Source: an uncultured Candidatus Nemicrothrix sp. (GTDB lineage Bacteria > Actinomycetota > Acidimicrobiia > Acidimicrobiales > Acidimicrobilacustridaceae). Taken from it: DNA of 20,611 nucleotides. The position numbers and the translations under genes were made by a program. Under the pieces are notes generated by a model. The model searched no databases. It saw only the letters and a program-made list of their open reading frames with translations, and was not told the DNA's origin. Below, piece by piece: positions 1 to 9,100 of the stretch. Where the stretch lies: NCBI GenBank assembly GCA_903827085.1, contig CAIKHC010000059.1:1-20611 (forward strand). The letters are read 5' to 3'. Each line of letters starts with the position of its first letter. Positions within the stretch are counted from its first letter, which is position 1.

Positions 1-786
1 CATGTTGATCACGACGCTCTTCTCGTTGGGCACCGGACGATTTACCGCAGAGACGATGCCCGAGGTCACTGTTTGCTCAAGCCCATAGGGACTGCCGACA
101 GCAACGGCGATCTGGCCAACATTCGGCTTCACTGATGCCAACTTTGCAGCGGGAGCAGCAAGTCCAACAGCGCGAACAACGGCGATGTCTGTGCCTGTAT
201 CGGCACCAAGTACCTGGCCCGTCACTGCGGTGCCTTCCGAATCACGAACGGTCACCGTGCTCGCGGTGCCAACCACGTGAGCGTTGGTGATGAAGAGATC
301 CGTGTCGTAGGCAACGCCAGATCCAACGCCGTCGGTGGTTTCAATCTGCACGACCGATGGGCTCACTGTTGCTGCGACATAGGCAATCGGCTCGGAGCCC
401 GGATCGATCGTGACTGCTGTTGTCGTGACCTGACCGCTTCCTGCAGAACTGCGGATGACTGTGGTGGTGTTGTCATCGACAAGCGATCGAAGGCCGAAGC
501 CAAGTCCGAACAGACCCACAACAACGACACTGGCAACCACAACCCGAAGGAACGAATTCGAACGGCGCGGCCCAGACGGCGTGGCGGCACGTTCTGGCGG
601 CGGAGTCGGAGCTCCACCCCACGGAGCCGGCGTTGAAACCGGAGGCACGGGAGGCGCGGGTGGTGCCGGAACGCCGGGGCCACCGCTCCCCCACGCTGGG
701 GGCACCGGGGGTTCCCACGTACCAGCCGGTGTCGGCGGGGTTGGGGGCTGAGGTGGCATTGCGGGGGGCTGGTTATCCCAGGTCAT
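1..786 (-). CDS. HtrA/DegP-like membrane-anchored serine protease (C-terminus outside the window)
   Basis: An open frame runs from an ATG at 786 off the left edge, giving 262 residues with no stop. Residues 1-75 are a cytoplasmic tail very rich in proline and glycine. Residues 79-99 form one membrane segment (FLRVVVASVVVVGLFGLGFG). A trypsin-like fold begins near residue 130. The catalytic His is H170 in ITNAHVV and the catalytic Asp is D200 in TDIAVV. The VGSPYGLEQTVTSGIVSAVNR stretch is typical of HtrA proteases. The catalytic Ser (GNSGG) and any PDZ domain would lie outside the window, so activity cannot be judged. HtrA proteins degrade or refold damaged exported proteins on the outer face of the membrane. 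An AGGAG lies 11 nt before the ATG. The gene follows a response regulator and kinase on the same strand after a 130-bp gap, the arrangement of mycobacterial mprA-mprB-pepD, so control by that pair is likely (inference). Confidence 0.9.
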   Translation of the reverse strand, partial: MTWDNQPPAMPPQPPTPPTPAGTWEPPVPPAWGSGGPGVPAPPAPPVPPVSTPAPWGGAPTPPPERAATPSGPRRSNSFLRVVVASVVVVGLFGLGFGLRSLVDDNTTTVIRSSAGSGQVTTTAVTIDPGSEPIAYVAATVSPSVVQIETTDGVGSGVAYDTDLFITNAHVVGTASTVTVRDSEGTAVTGQVLGADTGTDIAVVRAVGLAAPAAKLASVKPNVGQIAVAVGSPYGLEQTVTSGIVSAVNRPVPNEKSVVINM

Positions 787-916
787 TTAGAATCGGCTCC
801 TGCAACAGTTTCGGATCGAATGGTACGGACACCTTGAGGTGAACGTGACTGCAACGTACTGAGAGGCAGCGAAAGCCGAACGAAAGTCGAGAATTCTTCG
901 GCGAGAGACAAAATGT

Positions 917-2221
917 CTAGGCCATCGCTATCGGTGGAGGCGGGAGAGGTGACGGTGGTTCTGCCGGCGCCAGCGCCGGTAACCAGAGAGCAAAGGCAGA
1001 TCCGTGATCTACCTGCGACACCAACTTCACTTCGCCGCCATGGGCTTCGGCGATCTGCCGGACGATGGTGAGGCCAAGGCCACTTCGTCCCTGTTCGCGA
1101 CCCGCCCTGGGGTTGCCGCGCCAAAACCGCTGGAAGACCCGATCTCGGTCAGACGGATCAATACCCGGTCCTTGGTCCTCGACCGCCATCCAAACCCACG
1201 GGCCATCGAGCCCACCTCGGAGTCGAACCGTGCTGCCTTCGGGGGCATAGCGAATGGCATTGGCTAAGAGATTCCCGAGCGCTTGGCGAAGCGCCAAACG
1301 ATCTCCGATAACCCAAAGCCCCGAGTCGGCGTGATGCACAAAGTGAACACCAGCAGCAACAGCAGGCGCATTGAACTCTTCGGCGGCTTCATCGATGAGT
1401 TGCGCGACATCGACTGGATCGCGCTCGAGAGACAGCGTTCCTTTACGCGCATAGACGAGTAGATCATCGACCAGTCGAGCCATGCGCTCTGAGGAACGTT
1501 CAACGACTTCTGCCGTGCGACGGAGATCATCCGCGCTCGCATCGGGATCAGAAAGCGTGACTTCAAGGTTGGTGCGAATCACCGCAAGTGGATTGCGAAG
1601 TTCGTGGCTCGCTTGGTGAATGAACTGACGTTGGCCTTCAAACGCTTCGTCAAGACGACCAAGCATGTCGTCGAAAGTGTCGGCGAGTTGACGTAGTTCA
1701 TCGTTCGGCCCGCCCAGATCGATCCGCTGTTTGAGATCACTCGCTTGAATTTCACGCACCGAATTAGAGATTTCGCCAAGCGGCCGGAGCATGCGGCCAC
1801 TCACGATCCAGCCGACAACCAGACTCGTGAAAAACAACGCCAGCAACGACCAAAACGAATACACCCGCAACGCGTCGAGAGCCCGTTCGTTCACTGACCG
1901 CTGCACCAATTGCGCCTGATCCGGCTGAATGAATGTGATGCCCCCAACCTGGAATGCAGTTGCGGAGATCTTCTGATTATTCAGCGAATTATGGAGACCC
2001 AGATAGATGCCACCAACAACAAGTGCGGCAAGACCAAAAACAAGGACCGACCACACCGCAGTGAGACGAAAGCGGATCGAGCCCATCCATGCAGGCAGAC
2101 GCTTTGAGGCTCGGTAGCTACGTGAATGGAGTCGCGTGCGAACTGCGCTATTCGACCGCGTTGGTTCCGTAGCCAAGTCCGGCTGATCGTGGTCTGCCCC
2201 AGAGAGATGCGGATCAATCAT
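917..2221 (-). CDS. Two-component sensor histidine kinase
   Basis: This 434-residue membrane kinase autophosphorylates on a histidine and passes the phosphate to the regulator encoded just upstream. A basic cytoplasmic N-terminus (1-50) is followed by membrane segment 1 (about 52-76), a short outer loop of roughly 45 residues (77-119) and membrane segment 2 (about 120-142). A HAMP linker spans about 143-195. The HisKA H-box is SHELRNPLAV with phospho-acceptor H206. The ATPase part shows the N-box NLLANAIRYAPEG (N321), the G1 box EDQGPGI (348-354), the F-box FQRFWRG and the G2 box GRSGLGLTIV (378-387). All motifs needed for activity are present. The C-terminus is a short proline-rich tail. The ATG at 2221 overlaps the regulator's stop codon (ATGA), so the two are translationally coupled. 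The signal sensed is unknown; the gene context (HtrA) suggests envelope stress, as for MprB. Confidence 0.95.
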   Translation of the reverse strand: MIDPHLSGADHDQPDLATEPTRSNSAVRTRLHSRSYRASKRLPAWMGSIRFRLTAVWSVLVFGLAALVVGGIYLGLHNSLNNQKISATAFQVGGITFIQPDQAQLVQRSVNERALDALRVYSFWSLLALFFTSLVVGWIVSGRMLRPLGEISNSVREIQASDLKQRIDLGGPNDELRQLADTFDDMLGRLDEAFEGQRQFIHQASHELRNPLAVIRTNLEVTLSDPDASADDLRRTAEVVERSSERMARLVDDLLVYARKGTLSLERDPVDVAQLIDEAAEEFNAPAVAAGVHFVHHADSGLWVIGDRLALRQALGNLLANAIRYAPEGSTVRLRGGLDGPWVWMAVEDQGPGIDPSDRDRVFQRFWRGNPRAGREQGRSGLGLTIVRQIAEAHGGEVKLVSQVDHGSAFALWLPALAPAEPPSPLPPPPIAMA

Positions 2222-2892
2222 GGATCGAGCAATCGGTATCCGGAACCGATGAGGGTTTCGATGAGCGGCGTTTCGTCGTCAATGGAGACCTTGCGGCGGA
2301 GTGTGCCAACCGTTACGCGGACCGTATTGGTAAACGGATCTGCATGTTCATCCCACACGTGTTCGAGCAATGTCTCCTGCGAAATCACTTCACCTGCGTG
2401 CAACATGAAATAGCGAAGGAGTGCAAACTCTTTCGCGGTGAGATCGAGTCGACGCGATCCGCGCTTTGCCTCATGTCGCGCGTCATCGACTTCAAGTTCG
2501 CCAACCACCGTGACCGATGAAACGGCTCGGGAATCGCGACGCAGCAATGAACGCACTCGCGCCAAGAGTTCTGGAAACGCGAATGGCTTCACGAGATAGT
2601 CATCGGCACCGTCGTCGAGGCCGGCAACACGATCCTCGAGCCCGTCACGAGCTGTGAGCATCAGGATTCGGGGCTGAGGGTCGACTTCGGCCCTCACCCG
2701 TCGGCACACCTCGCGACCATCAATACCGGGCATCGTGATGTCGAGGCACAGCAGGTCGTAGGTCGTGACCATGACCTTGTTGAGCGCATCGGCACCATCG
2801 TTGGACACGTCGACTGCGTACCCCTCGCGACGTAAACCTCTCGCCACGGCCTCGGCCAAATCGACTTCATCATCAACGACAAGAACTCGCAC
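2218..2892 (-). CDS. OmpR-family response regulator
   Basis: From the GTG at 2892 the protein has 224 residues, normal for an OmpR/PhoB-type regulator, and begins MRVLVVDDE. The receiver domain (1-115) has the acidic pair D7/D8, phospho-acceptor D51 in CLDITMPG, the switch Thr T80 in MLTAR, and K102 in VKPF. A winged-helix DNA-binding domain follows (about 125-224), with LTAKEFALLRYFM and the C-terminal hairpin IETLIGSGYRLL. I prefer GTG 2892 over the upstream in-frame ATGs (2928, 2970). It gives the canonical N-terminus, and TACCGT lies exactly 7 nt before it, as in a leaderless transcript; no ribosome site precedes any candidate start. It is the first gene of the regulator-kinase pair and is divergent from the moxR operon. 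Its probable target is the htrA-like gene two genes downstream (inference from the MprAB model). Confidence 0.94.
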   Translation of the reverse strand: MRVLVVDDEVDLAEAVARGLRREGYAVDVSNDGADALNKVMVTTYDLLCLDITMPGIDGREVCRRVRAEVDPQPRILMLTARDGLEDRVAGLDDGADDYLVKPFAFPELLARVRSLLRRDSRAVSSVTVVGELEVDDARHEAKRGSRRLDLTAKEFALLRYFMLHAGEVISQETLLEHVWDEHADPFTNTVRVTVGTLRRKVSIDDETPLIETLIGSGYRLLDP

Positions 2893-2905
2893 GGAATTGA
2901 CGGTA
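2893..2905 (-). promoter_or_regulatory. Possible -10 box of a leaderless promoter for the response regulator
   Basis: On the minus strand TACCGT (2905-2900) fits the actinobacterial -10 pattern TANNNT. It lies 7 nt before the GTG start, which puts the expected transcription start at or next to the start codon. No good -35 hexamer is visible. Confidence 0.35.
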
Positions 2906-2963
2906 CCGCCCCTGACTCCCCTCTTCATTGCACTTACGGCCGGAAACCCAAAGAGCGCGACCC

Positions 2964-2992
2964 ACGACAAAATTCATTCCCGGCTTTATGGT
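2964..2992 (+). promoter_or_regulatory. Candidate promoter of the moxR operon
   Basis: ACGACA (2964-2969) and TATGGT (2987-2992) are separated by 17 bp. The first matches the GACA half of the -35 consensus and the second is a TANNNT -10 box. Transcription from it would give a leader of about 80 nt before the moxR start at 3079. It lies in the 186-bp divergent gap between the response regulator and moxR, where I see no other clear signal. Confidence 0.35.
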
Positions 2993-3078
2993 GGTCTTCG
3001 GTCCGATGTGGTCTCCTTCGCTCCATGACCGCGACCCATAACCTCCCAACCTCCCCACATCCCCTCCAGGAGCCCCTG

Positions 3079-4134
3079 ATGTCCGATCCGTCGTTCCCCT
3101 CCTCCCCAAGCCCGACACCCGCCGACGCAACCGCTGCCCCGTCGGCCGATGCGGCGCTTCTCGAAGCGGCACTTATGGAGATGAAGAAGGTCATCGTCGG
3201 CCAAGACCGTGCCATCGAGCGACTCTTCGTCGGCCTTCTTGCTCGCGGTCATGTGCTGCTCGAAGGCGTACCCGGCCTGGCCAAAACCCTTGCCGTGGAA
3301 ACGCTCGCCACCGTGATCGGCGGTAATTTCAACCGCCTGCAATTCACCCCCGACCTGCTTCCAGCCGATCTCATTGGCACTCGAATCTTCCGTGCATCAA
3401 AGGAGACCTTCGATATTGAGTGGGGTCCCGTCTTTGCCAACATCGTTCTGGCTGATGAAATCAATCGCGCTCCAGCCAAGGTGCAGTCCGCTCTTCTCGA
3501 GGTCATGGCCGAGCATCAGGTGTCCATCGCCGGCACCACGAAAAAGGTTCCCGAGCCGTTCTTGGTGCTCGCCACCCAGAACCCCATCGAGAGCGAAGGC
3601 GTGTACCCACTCCCCGAGGCCCAGCGAGACCGTTTCCTCATGAAGGTTGTCGTCGGTTATCCGACCGCAGCTGAAGAAGCCCAAATCGTTGCGCGCATGG
3701 CAGTCGGTGCACCAAAGGCGCAGCAAGTACTCAGCCTCGAACAACTCGTCGAGCTGCAGACATCTTGCGATGCGGTGCACGTTGCACCCGCGGTTGCCGA
3801 TTACGCCGTTCGCCTCGTTCTCGCCACTCGCGAACCTGCGGCCTACGGACTTCCTGAACTCGCTGAGCTCATCTCATGGGGCGGAAGCCCAAGAGCTTCA
3901 CTTGGCCTTGTCGCTGGCGGTCGTGCGCTCGCTCTCATGCGGGGACGTTCCTATGTCTTGCCGCAAGACATTTTCGACATCGCACCCGATGTCTTGCGTC
4001 ACCGCATCGTGCCGTCCTACGAAGCGCTCGCGCAGGGACTCTCCGTTGAACAGATCCTCGCCCGCCTTCTGTCCACCGTGCATGCGCCCGTCATTGCTCC
4101 GTCGCAGAACCCGACCGCAGTCACCGGCCGTTGA
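3079..4134 (+). CDS. MoxR-family AAA+ ATPase
   Basis: From the ATG at 3079 the protein has 351 residues. This start is preceded by AGGAG with 6-nt spacing; a longer frame from 3025 lacks such a site. After an Ala/Pro/Ser-rich N-terminus come a Walker A motif GVPGLAKT (63-70), Walker B VLADEINR with D126/E127, sensor 1 LATQNPIE (N168) and sensor 2 GGSPRAS (268-274). The combination is diagnostic of the MoxR class. MoxR ATPases act as chaperone-like remodelling machines that work with von Willebrand factor A proteins, often in activating other proteins or in the stress response. The next two genes encode such partners and overlap by 4 bp each, so the three are one operon and probably one functional unit. 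The specific client cannot be told from sequence. Confidence 0.95.
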   Translation: MSDPSFPSSPSPTPADATAAPSADAALLEAALMEMKKVIVGQDRAIERLFVGLLARGHVLLEGVPGLAKTLAVETLATVIGGNFNRLQFTPDLLPADLIGTRIFRASKETFDIEWGPVFANIVLADEINRAPAKVQSALLEVMAEHQVSIAGTTKKVPEPFLVLATQNPIESEGVYPLPEAQRDRFLMKVVVGYPTAAEEAQIVARMAVGAPKAQQVLSLEQLVELQTSCDAVHVAPAVADYAVRLVLATREPAAYGLPELAELISWGGSPRASLGLVAGGRALALMRGRSYVLPQDIFDIAPDVLRHRIVPSYEALAQGLSVEQILARLLSTVHAPVIAPSQNPTAVTGR

Positions 4135-5132
4135 GCGCCAAAAAAACTGCGGCCCCTTCAATAGATGGAACGCCCGCCGCAGAGATTCTGCGTCGCCTTG
4201 AAATCAGTGTGACTCGTCGGCTCGATGGACTCCTCCAGGGCGACCACCGCGGCCTCACACCGGGGCACGGTTCTGAACCCGGAGAAATTCGTGCCTACCA
4301 ACCAGGCGACGACGTCCGCCGCATCGATTGGAACGTGACCGCACGACTCGGCGAGACCCATGTTCGCGACAGCGTTGCTGATCGCGAACTTGAGACATGG
4401 ATCCTTGTCGATGCATCTGCATCGCTTGCGTTCGGAACGGCAACCTGTGAGAAGCGTGATCTCGCTCTTGCGGGGGTTGCGGCTACTGGTTTTCTCACGG
4501 CACGGACTGGCAACCGAATCGGCGCAATGACGATCGGTCCCAACGGCGCATCGCCACCCATTCCGGCACGCTCAGGGCGCGTGCATATGCAGGCACTCCT
4601 CCGCCAGGTCTTGAGTGCGCTCAACGATCCTCAGCCTGGCCGCACCGATCTCACTACTGGCTTCCAACGCATCGCCGGCACGGCCAAGCGACGCGGACTC
4701 ATTGTTGTGATCTCTGACTTCCTCGACCCCGGCCCGTGGGACGCAGCTCTTCGCACCTTGGCTCTGCGCCACGACGTCTTATGTATCGAGGTTGTTGATC
4801 CCGTCGAACTGGAGCTTCCTAACGTCGGAATGCTGTTGCTCCACGACGCCGTCACCGGTAGCGAAATCGAAGTACCGACAGGTAACGCAAAGTTTCGTGA
4901 GCGCTATGCCCATGCCGCCGCCAATCAACGAGCCACAATCGCAGCTCGTATCCGTGCAACGAGTGCCGATCATTTAGTACTTCGAACTGATCGCGACTGG
5001 CTGCTTGACCTCGCCCGATTCGTTTCTCGTCGACGCGACCGCATTGATTCACTTTCTCGATCTGCTGCGCATGGATCTGGAAACGTCGGAGCAATTGCGG
5101 GAGCGACATTGACCACTGGAGTCACCCGATGA
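4131..5132 (+). CDS. DUF58 protein (vWA-like MoxR partner)
   Basis: This 333-residue protein starts at a TTG (4131) that overlaps the moxR stop codon (TTGA). The DUF58 signature YQPGDDVRRIDWNVTAR is at 56-72. A vWA-like core follows: the metal-site motif DASAS (94-98) and a second strand VISDFLDP (213-220). There is no membrane segment, so this is the short soluble form of the family; many DUF58 proteins carry two N-terminal helices. DUF58 proteins nearly always occur beside MoxR ATPases and are thought to be adaptors or substrates of them; the biochemical role is not known. It lies between moxR and a membrane vWA gene and overlaps both by 4 bp, which indicates coordinated translation. I am sure of the family and unsure of the function. 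Confidence 0.93.
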   Translation: MSAKKTAAPSIDGTPAAEILRRLEISVTRRLDGLLQGDHRGLTPGHGSEPGEIRAYQPGDDVRRIDWNVTARLGETHVRDSVADRELETWILVDASASLAFGTATCEKRDLALAGVAATGFLTARTGNRIGAMTIGPNGASPPIPARSGRVHMQALLRQVLSALNDPQPGRTDLTTGFQRIAGTAKRRGLIVVISDFLDPGPWDAALRTLALRHDVLCIEVVDPVELELPNVGMLLLHDAVTGSEIEVPTGNAKFRERYAHAAANQRATIAARIRATSADHLVLRTDRDWLLDLARFVSRRRDRIDSLSRSAAHGSGNVGAIAGATLTTGVTR

Positions 5133-6088
5133 TGGGTATTTCATTCCTCAGCCCATGGCGATTGCTTCTGCTTTTCGTCGTCGTTGCCCTCGGCATCACC
5201 TATGCCTTGTTTCAAAAGCGCCGTTCGAAATATGCGGTGCGGTTTACCAACCTCGAACTACTCGAGTCCATTGCGCCGAATCGACCTGGCTGGCGACGCC
5301 ATATCGCCGCTGCGGTGCAACTTGTTGCGCTCGCTGCATTGGTGTTGGCCTTCGCTCAGCCCGTGCACGACGTGAAGGTTCCACGTGAACGAGCAACGGT
5401 CATGCTTGCGCTTGACGTATCGCTCTCGATGGAAGCAACCGACGTGAAGCCTGATCGCATTGAGGCAGCAAAGGCGGCAGCGACAGCGTTTCTTGACGAT
5501 GTCCCGGCTCAGTTCAACGTTGGCCTCGTGACCTTTGCCGGAAGCGCAAAGATTCGTGTCGCCCCCACTACCGATCGTCAGCAGGTTGCCAACGCCATTC
5601 AAAACGCTCAACTCGCCGATGGAACAGCAATAGGCGATGCGATCGATGCCAGCCTTGATGCTCTCGGAGATGTTCCGCCTGCCCCCGACGGCGCAGCGGT
5701 ACCCGCAGCAATCGTGCTGCTGTCCGATGGCACAACAACGATGGGAACGCCAAACGCCACTGCGACGCAACGTGCGATCGATGAAGGTGTCCCCGTTTCA
5801 ACGATCGCTTTCGGCACGCCGACCGGAACTGTCACGTTGCCCAATGGCCAGATGGTCAGTGTGCCTGTCGATGCACCCTCGCTTGAGGCGATCGCAAAGC
5901 AGTCTGGGGGCAACTTCTACGAGGCATCCACGCAGAACCAGTTGACTGACGTTTATTCGAAGATCGGATCCTCGATTGGGTATGACGAGGTGGAGTCATC
6001 ACTCACACAGTGGTTCGTTGCCGCCTCGTTCCTCACGCTCGTTCTGGCCTCAGGCCTCGCACTGGCTTGGTCGAACCGACTTCCGTAG
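5129..6088 (+). CDS. Membrane-anchored von Willebrand factor A protein (BatA-like)
   Basis: This 319-residue protein starts with tandem ATGs, the first overlapping the DUF58 stop (ATGA). Two N-terminal membrane segments (about 8-28 and 56-78) and one C-terminal segment (about 295-316) bracket a vWA domain (about 90-285). The metal-ion-dependent adhesion site is complete: DVSLS (D96, S98, S100), a Thr in DGTAIGD (T166) and the aspartate of LLSDGTTT (D200), so it should bind a divalent cation and a partner protein. The topology is that of BatA/BatB proteins of Bat operons. Here there is a single vWA membrane gene, with no BatD or TPR partner before the terminator, so this is a minimal version of the operon. 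A strong hairpin terminator follows 20 bp after the stop codon. Confidence 0.92.
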   Translation: MMGISFLSPWRLLLLFVVVALGITYALFQKRRSKYAVRFTNLELLESIAPNRPGWRRHIAAAVQLVALAALVLAFAQPVHDVKVPRERATVMLALDVSLSMEATDVKPDRIEAAKAAATAFLDDVPAQFNVGLVTFAGSAKIRVAPTTDRQQVANAIQNAQLADGTAIGDAIDASLDALGDVPPAPDGAAVPAAIVLLSDGTTTMGTPNATATQRAIDEGVPVSTIAFGTPTGTVTLPNGQMVSVPVDAPSLEAIAKQSGGNFYEASTQNQLTDVYSKIGSSIGYDEVESSLTQWFVAASFLTLVLASGLALAWSNRLP

Positions 6089-6108
6089 TACCTGCGGTGC
6101 AGAACGCC

Positions 6109-6144
6109 AACGGCCCACCGACTTCTCGGTGGGCCGTTGTTCGT
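6109..6144 (+). terminator. Rho-independent terminator of the moxR-DUF58-vWA operon
   Basis: The arms at 6109-6121 and 6126-6138 are perfectly complementary over 13 bp, with loop CTTC (6122-6125). They are followed on the plus strand by GTTCGTTTT. The T-rich tail is only on the plus side, so it chiefly stops the vWA operon. It lies in the 81-bp convergent gap with smc and could also hinder minus-strand transcripts, but less well. Confidence 0.9.
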
Positions 6145-6169
6145 TTTCCGAATGGTGATTTCAGACTCG

Positions 6170-9100
6170 CTACGACGAAACCTTTTCGCTGACGACTCGT
6201 GATGAACCACCAGGCTGCATCGATACGCCATACAGACAATCAGCGGCTTCCATCGTGCGCTTCTGATGGCTCACGATGACGAGCTGAGCATCGTTACGGA
6301 ATTCCGCAACGAGACCAAGGAATCGGCTGAGGTTCATGTCGTCGAGGGCGGCCTCGACTTCGTCCATCACGTAGAACGGCGATGGACGACTGCGGAAGAC
6401 TGCAAACAAGTAGGCCAAGGCGGTGAGCGAACGCTCTCCACCAGAGAGCAACGAAAGCTTTCGAACGTTCTTGCCAGAAGGCTTTGCCTCAACCTCAATA
6501 CCGGTAAGCAGCAAGTTGTCGGGCTCGGTGAGCTTCAGTCGACCCTCACCACCTGGGAACAGCGTTTGGAACAGCGCTTCGAAGTTGGCAGCGACATCGG
6601 CGAATGCAGCAGCAAACACGCTGACGATTTCGCCATCGATTGCACGAATCACCTTGGCGAGTTCACGACGACTTTCCTTGACATCTTCGAGTTGCTGCTC
6701 AAGGAACGTGTGACGTTCCTGCAGGGCATCGAATTCTTCGAGCGCCAACGGATTGATCGGACCCATGAGGCGGAGGTCGCGTTCAAGTTCGCGGGCTCGG
6801 CCGGCAGCGGTCGCGCCTTCGGCGAGTTCGGGACATTCGCTGGCGATTGCGACATCGGGCTCGCAGTCGAGGTCGCGTCGAAGCGCTTCAACTGCTGCTT
6901 CGATACGCATCTCGATTTCAGCATGATCAATTTCGGCTCGCTGCAATCGTTCACGAACCTCGCCGAGACCGCGTTCCTGATCGGCACGCTGACGACGAAG
7001 GCCATCGAGTCGACCGGCGACGCCGCGAGCAGCCTCGGACTGCCGACGACGACGCTCACGGAAATCGCTGAGGCGACCTTCAATAAGGGCTGAGCGATCC
7101 TGGACGAGCGCTGACAAACGATCGAGTGCGGTTTGAGCGCGATCGAGTTCGAGGCGGCGAGCTTCGGCGGCCTCGCGTTCTGCGGCAGCACCTTCGAGCC
7201 GGGTTTCCACCTCGGCCAGTCGGCCGGTGAGGAACTGTCGTCGTTCGACAACCGCAACGCTTCGAACTTCGAGATCGCTGCGTCGCGATCCAACTTCGGC
7301 CGCTTGTTCTTCAAGACGGGCGCGAGACTCGGCCATGCGCCGGGCCGACGCGGCGAGTTCATTGTCGGCCGCTTCGAGATCGGGAAGCATCCCCTCGAGT
7401 TCGGAGATACGTGCATCTTCACGAGTCACGCGGTCGGTGAGTTCGCCAAGATGATCGCTGAGTGCTTCGGCTTCGGTGGCCGCATCGCGACGGTCGGTCT
7501 CGGCTCGCTGCAGACGGTCACCGGCTGCAGTGAGTCGGGAATCGTTTGCATCGAGATCGCGAGCAAGACCAGCTTCAACGCTTGCGGCTTCGGCCAGTTC
7601 GGCTCGTGCCGTTTCGAGCACGCCCGCTGCTTCAGCCGCAACGAGCACTGCTTCGTCGGCACGGTGAGTTGCTTCGTCGAGCGCGGCACCAGTTGCGCCA
7701 GCACCAGATGAACCGACTCGCCAACCGCTCACGCCGAATCGATCGCCACTGCTGGTGACAACGATGGCGTCGGGATGCGCAAGCGATGCGTCGACCGCCT
7801 GCACCCAGCCGCCATCGATAACAACTGCAGCACCGATGAGCGCGTCAAGAAGTGGTTCGACATCGGGGCGACGAGCTCGGACGTGTCCGCGCAACGGCGC
7901 GCCAACAGGCGGAGCGGTGCGCGTGGAGCGACCGGCGCCGAGAGCAAGCACGGCGCCGCTGAGCGATTCCGCGCTAAGCGCTTCAAGCGCTCGGCGACCA
8001 GCATCGACCCCATCGACAACAACCGCTGCCAATGCTTCGCCGACGGCAGCTTCAAACGCTGCTTCCCAGCCCGCATCGATTTCAACGAGATCGAGAACGG
8101 TGCCAAGGACACCGTCGATACCGGCAAGACGTTCCGTACCAGCACGTGAGCGGGCTTCGTCGAGTGCAAGGGCAAGCGCTTCGACTCGGGCGCTCCAGGC
8201 ATTCTTTTCGCTTTCGGCGGCACGATGCACTGCTTCAGCCGCTTGCACTGCGGTCTCGGCCTGCGAACGACGAACTTCGGCCGATTCCATGGCTTCGACG
8301 AGCGGAAGTTCAGCTGATTCCAACTCGATGAGTTGTGCCCGAAGTAACTCGGTTTCAGAAAGAAGCGTCGCTGCCTTGTCGGCCAGCGCAGTTGCGCGAG
8401 TTGCGATGCGATCGCGTTCCTCGCGCGCACGCCCCGATGCAGTGCGAAGTGCGGCGAGTTCGCCACGAACCTCGGCTGCAGCACCTGTAGGAGCTGGCAC
8501 ACCGCTCGCCCACTGTTCTTCAAAGGCCAACCGTTCGGCCGCCAGAAGTCCCTCGGCCTCGACCAGTTCCGCAGCAAGAGGCTCGAACTTCTCTGATTCC
8601 GCCCCGACCTCGGCCAGTTCGGCCGACAGCCGTGCTGCTTCGGCTTCAAGCGAAGCAACAACACCCTGATCGATCGACGCGCCACGAAGACGATCAACAC
8701 CGCGTCGACGTTCGGTGAGCACTGCAGACAGACCTCGAGCTTGCTGGAACAACGACTCGTACGATGCGAGACCGTCGCCGAGATCGTCGCCACCCATCGC
8801 GGTGAGTTCCGCCTCGACCGACATAATTTGCGTGTCGAGTTCGGCGAGTGAACGACGGAGGCGTTCTTCTTCTGTAGAAAGCTCAGCGCGCCCGCGCATT
8901 CCGTTTTCAAGTCGGGCACGCAAGCCTGCAAGCTCGCGACCGGCAATGAAAATGCGCAATGCCGTGAGTTCAGACACAACACCGGCGTGGCGACGAGCGG
9001 CATCGGCTTGGCGTTCAAGCGGACGCAACTGACGGCGCACTTCGCGAAGCAGATCCTGCATACGGGTGAGGTTGCCCTCGGTCGCAGCAAGGCGACGTTC

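Noticed and set aside
6266..7711. Two long plus-strand open frames (275 and 192 residues) antisense to smc
   Set aside because: They are phase shadows produced by the codon bias of the Glu/Arg/Ala-rich coiled coil; no ribosome site, motif or plausible product.
7755..8669. A 304-residue plus-strand open frame antisense to smc
   Set aside because: Dominated by Ser, Ala, Arg and Thr repeats mirroring the complement of coiled-coil codons; no recognisable domain.
7729..9090. A 453-residue open frame on the minus strand inside smc
   Set aside because: It is smc read in another frame: arginine, serine and leucine rich, with no motif, while the smc frame carries complete SMC motifs on both sides.
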